In this document: in pieces, positions 5,618-7,318 of the stretch
Layout of the letters: the number at the start of each line of letters is the position of its first letter
Position numbering within the stretch: the stretch's first letter is position 1
DNA from: Bacteriovorax sp. UBA1852
GTDB taxonomy: Bacteria; Bdellovibrionota; Bacteriovoracia; Bacteriovoracales; Bacteriovoracaceae
DNA: 7,318 nucleotides
Direction: 5' to 3'
Assembly (NCBI GenBank): GCA_002338505.1
Contig: DDIK01000016.1
Location: forward strand, 1 to 7,318
The notes under the pieces: generated by a model
What the model was told of the DNA's origin: nothing
Seen by the model: the letters and a program-made list of their open reading frames with translations, nothing else
The model's database searches: none
Position numbers and translations under genes: made by a program

Positions 5618-6331
5618 TTAAAACTTTTTGTAGAAGTATTCACCTTTATTTTTAAATGTTTCACAATACGATGAATCACCATAGAGATCCATGTTTACTG
5701 AACAGATAAAATAAGCGTCATATGATATTTGCTCTCGATAAAATGGAGAGTCAAAGAAGTAAGTTTGCTCTTTAAGAACCATTACTCCGTTAATTGAGAA
5801 GTTCTGATATCTTCCATAGTCTCTATTTTTTAAGAGAGGAAATTTAAAAATTTCTTTATTGCTACTGATGAATTGGCATCTGGCTTCTCCAAGATAAATT
5901 GATCGACCGTTTTGTTCATAAGTAGGTACCATGCAAACTCTCACATCAGTTATTGGAGTTTTAAGCTGGAGATAGATATTGTTCTTGTCTGTTCGACTCT
6001 GACAAACCGTATTGTCACCTAGATGAGCATGTTCTTTACTATCCATATTCGCTGCTGTATTTTCAAAGCCTGTACTACCATCGGCTGACCAGGAGCACGC
6101 AGATATTTCAGTTGGTACATTCACTGAGTTTCCTGAGTCCGAACCATCCACTACAGTAACTGTAGAGTCATCACCTGACTCGTTCTCATTACTACTTGAG
6201 TCTGAGCTGCTTTGAGTATTAGTGCTTTCTGTCTCTGTGCTGTTCTCCGCACCACTATAAAGGGCTCGTTTGTCTCGTGGAGACACGCAAGAAACTGATA
6301 TGATTAATGTTAAAAAAATAAGTAATTTCAT
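5618..6331 (-). CDS. Probable secreted lipoprotein with Ser/Asp-rich stalk and cysteine-containing domain
   Basis: Two ATGs lie in tandem (6334 and 6331). GGAG at 6338-6341 is 3 nt from the first and 6 nt from the second, so the second is preferred, giving 237 residues; numbering below is from the first. A hydrophobic leader (MKLLIFLTLIISVSC) ends at C16. The lipobox SVSC is relaxed, but the position and the flexible tail behind it fit a lipoprotein. Residues 28-75 are a Ser/Thr/Asp/Glu/Asn-rich low-complexity stalk. The C-terminal domain (about 78-238) holds six cysteines (C80, C111, C134, C153, C211, C224), enough for three disulfides, and looks strand-rich. No family is recognised. It faces divergently from the 6427 gene across a short region with a palindrome, and it converges on the zinc-ribbon gene with a 9-bp gap. 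Confidence 0.82.
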   Translation of the reverse strand: MKLLIFLTLIISVSCVSPRDKRALYSGAENSTETESTNTQSSSDSSSNENESGDDSTVTVVDGSDSGNSVNVPTEISACSWSADGSTGFENTAANMDSKEHAHLGDNTVCQSRTDKNNIYLQLKTPITDVRVCMVPTYEQNGRSIYLGEARCQFISSNKEIFKFPLLKNRDYGRYQNFSINGVMVLKEQTYFFDSPFYREQISYDAYFICSVNMDLYGDSSYCETFKNKGEYFYKKF

Positions 6332-6337
6332 CATCTT

Positions 6338-6341
6338 CTCC
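6338..6341 (-). promoter_or_regulatory. Shine-Dalgarno site GGAG that decides between tandem ATGs
   Basis: On the minus strand GGAG-AAG-ATG-ATG gives a 3-nt spacing to the first ATG and the preferred 6-nt spacing to the second, favouring the start at 6331. Confidence 0.6.
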
Positions 6342-6365
6342 GTTTATACAGATGACTTTACGGAT

Positions 6366-6380
6366 TATTTTACTAAAATA
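6366..6380. promoter_or_regulatory. 15-bp palindrome between divergent genes, candidate operator
   Basis: TATTTTA-C-TAAAATA is a perfect palindrome with 7-bp arms and a one-base centre. It lies near the middle of the 95-bp gap between the lipoprotein gene and the 6427 gene. It contains TAAAAT on both strands, so it could be overlapping -10 elements, a shared operator, or both. In AT-rich DNA such a match can arise by chance, and no good -35 partners were found on either strand. Confidence 0.3.
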
Positions 6381-6426
6381 TTAAGAAAATAGTTGAAAAG
6401 TTTTGTAAGTTACCGAAAAGCCAAGC

Positions 6427-7318
6427 ATGAAGGTCATATTTTTACTGGTTGCATTTATAAGCTTTCTCTTGTTCGATACTTATCTTGTCATGAGATATCC
6501 ATATACGCTCTATCAAGAGTTCCTGGATGGAAGTATAAAGAAAAGCTTTTTGAAGATACCAAATGTTCAAAAGAAGTTCTTGCAGCTTGATTATCAAGAT
6601 CCTTTTTGGAAAGGGATAAGCGAATCTGAGACATTGTGGACAGATTCACACTTTCTTAACTTCTCAATAACTCTCCCGCGAAACCATCCCTTGATTCGCT
6701 TTAGGCCTATACCTCGTTACATTGATAAGCGAACAATAGCTTCATTCTCTTTCACAGATACAAAGAATACAAACTTAATGATCTTTAATCCTATGAACAG
6801 AGTTAAACTTAGATTAAATGTGCCTTCTGATGAGTTATTTTCAATTCCGATGATTGAAAACTATATCTATGATAAAAATCGAGGACAGATTTTGAGAGAT
6901 CTCTTTTTAAAAGATCTTTCGGTTGATATAGAATCTATGAGCTCACCAATGAATATTTTGTCATCATTTAAGAAGGTCAGCCCCTTAGAGCTTGCTTATA
7001 ATATTTATATTTATAAGCTTAGGACTTCCGTTTTAAATTATGACTATGAAGAGCTTTATCTCTTTAATCCGTCATCACTTTTACTAAAGGTAAGTTCTGA
7101 TAATAAAAACTATAATGATTATATAATCCTCAGCTATCACAAGGGTTATATCTACAGTAATAAGATATCTCTATTTAGAAACGATAATTTATCTAACTCC
7201 ATCATTAGTCATTTTTCCAAGAAGTTTCATATTAAGCCAAGCCGTGGCACTGAAACGGCCAGAAAGGTGTATTCAAAATTTTCAATTCTACCATTTAAAA
7301 AGCGTCTCACTACTCAAG
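6427..7318 (+). CDS. Membrane-anchored protein of unknown function (3' end outside the window)
   Basis: A frame is open from this ATG to the last base, giving 297 residues with no stop, so the gene continues beyond the window. An in-frame TAA at 6406-6408 and the absence of other start codons after it fix the ATG at 6427; the ribosome site is weak (a purine run, GAAAAG, 6415-6420). K2 followed by a hydrophobic run (VIFLLVAFISFLLF, 3-16) looks like a signal anchor or signal peptide, putting the rest in the periplasm. The remainder has no recognised domain. It shows a Trp/Pro-containing section (about 57-100, with SITLPRNHPLIRFRPIPRY), a helical region (about 140-200) and a Tyr/Lys/Ser-rich mixed region to the end. 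The overlapping frame at 6393-6590 is a shadow of this gene. It is a convincing gene by length and leader, but function is unknown. Confidence 0.82.
   Translation, partial: MKVIFLLVAFISFLLFDTYLVMRYPYTLYQEFLDGSIKKSFLKIPNVQKKFLQLDYQDPFWKGISESETLWTDSHFLNFSITLPRNHPLIRFRPIPRYIDKRTIASFSFTDTKNTNLMIFNPMNRVKLRLNVPSDELFSIPMIENYIYDKNRGQILRDLFLKDLSVDIESMSSPMNILSSFKKVSPLELAYNIYIYKLRTSVLNYDYEELYLFNPSSLLLKVSSDNKNYNDYIILSYHKGYIYSNKISLFRNDNLSNSIISHFSKKFHIKPSRGTETARKVYSKFSILPFKKRLTTQ

Noticed and set aside
5599..5630. CAAAAA...TTTTTG inverted repeat at the convergent junction, possible bidirectional terminator
   Set aside because: The outer stem has one G-C pair and a 20-base loop. It may contribute to ending transcripts but is too weak to call.
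6393..6590. 65-codon plus-strand ORF near the start of the last gene
   Set aside because: It overlaps the 6427 frame, which is open for 297 codons and begins with a membrane leader. This frame is a shadow.
7087..7220. Faint resemblance between the end of the last gene (NKISLFRNDNLSNSI) and the first gene (NKTLFIRHDYLSSYI), suggesting paralogues
   Set aside because: The match is about 15 residues of common amino acids and needs a gap. The N-box motif of the first gene is not found in the last gene.

Overview
The window reads as chromosomal DNA from an AT-rich Gram-negative bacterium. The Gram-negative call rests on an MltF-type lytic transglycosylase, a probable outer-membrane beta-barrel with a signal peptide, and a probable lipoprotein. 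The low GC, Lys/Ile/Asn/Ser-rich proteins and many family-less exported proteins would fit a Bdellovibrionota member such as the Bacteriovorax/Halobacteriovorax group. That assignment is an inference from style, not from a marker gene. No rRNA, tRNA, CRISPR array, insertion sequence, integrase or phage gene is visible.

Layout. (1) Bases 1-447, plus strand: the 3' end of a gene whose product carries an N-box-like motif of histidine kinase ATPase domains but lacks the glycine boxes. (2) Bases 444-3568, minus strand: a compact four-gene unit read right to left. It encodes a 101-residue unknown protein (TTG start), a 93-residue protein with an N-terminal hydrophobic segment, a 391-residue coiled-coil protein ending in an Hsp20/alpha-crystallin domain (TTG start), and MltF. 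The first three genes overlap at their ends, so they are probably translationally coupled; mltF follows after 53 bp. (3) Bases 3569-3800: a divergent intergenic region with a good sigma70-type promoter for the rightward genes. A perfect 6+6 bp inverted repeat fills its -35/-10 spacer. (4) Bases 3801-5608, plus strand: a probable outer-membrane beta-barrel protein and, 11 bp later, a soluble protein with an N-terminal four-cysteine zinc-ribbon-like motif. (5) Bases 5618-6331, minus strand: a cysteine-containing probable lipoprotein with a Ser/Thr/Asp/Glu-rich stalk. (6) Bases 6427-7318, plus strand: a membrane-anchored protein of unknown function that runs off the window end and shares a divergent control region with the lipoprotein gene.

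How the genes may work together. Most of the genes point to the cell envelope: MltF cuts peptidoglycan, the barrel and lipoprotein would sit in or on the outer membrane, and two other products have N-terminal membrane segments. The most unusual part is the minus-strand unit, where a coiled-coil/Hsp20 fusion protein is coupled to a small membrane-associated protein and lies just ahead of a peptidoglycan lytic enzyme. A joint envelope-stress or envelope-remodelling role is a reasonable hypothesis, but nothing in the sequence proves it.
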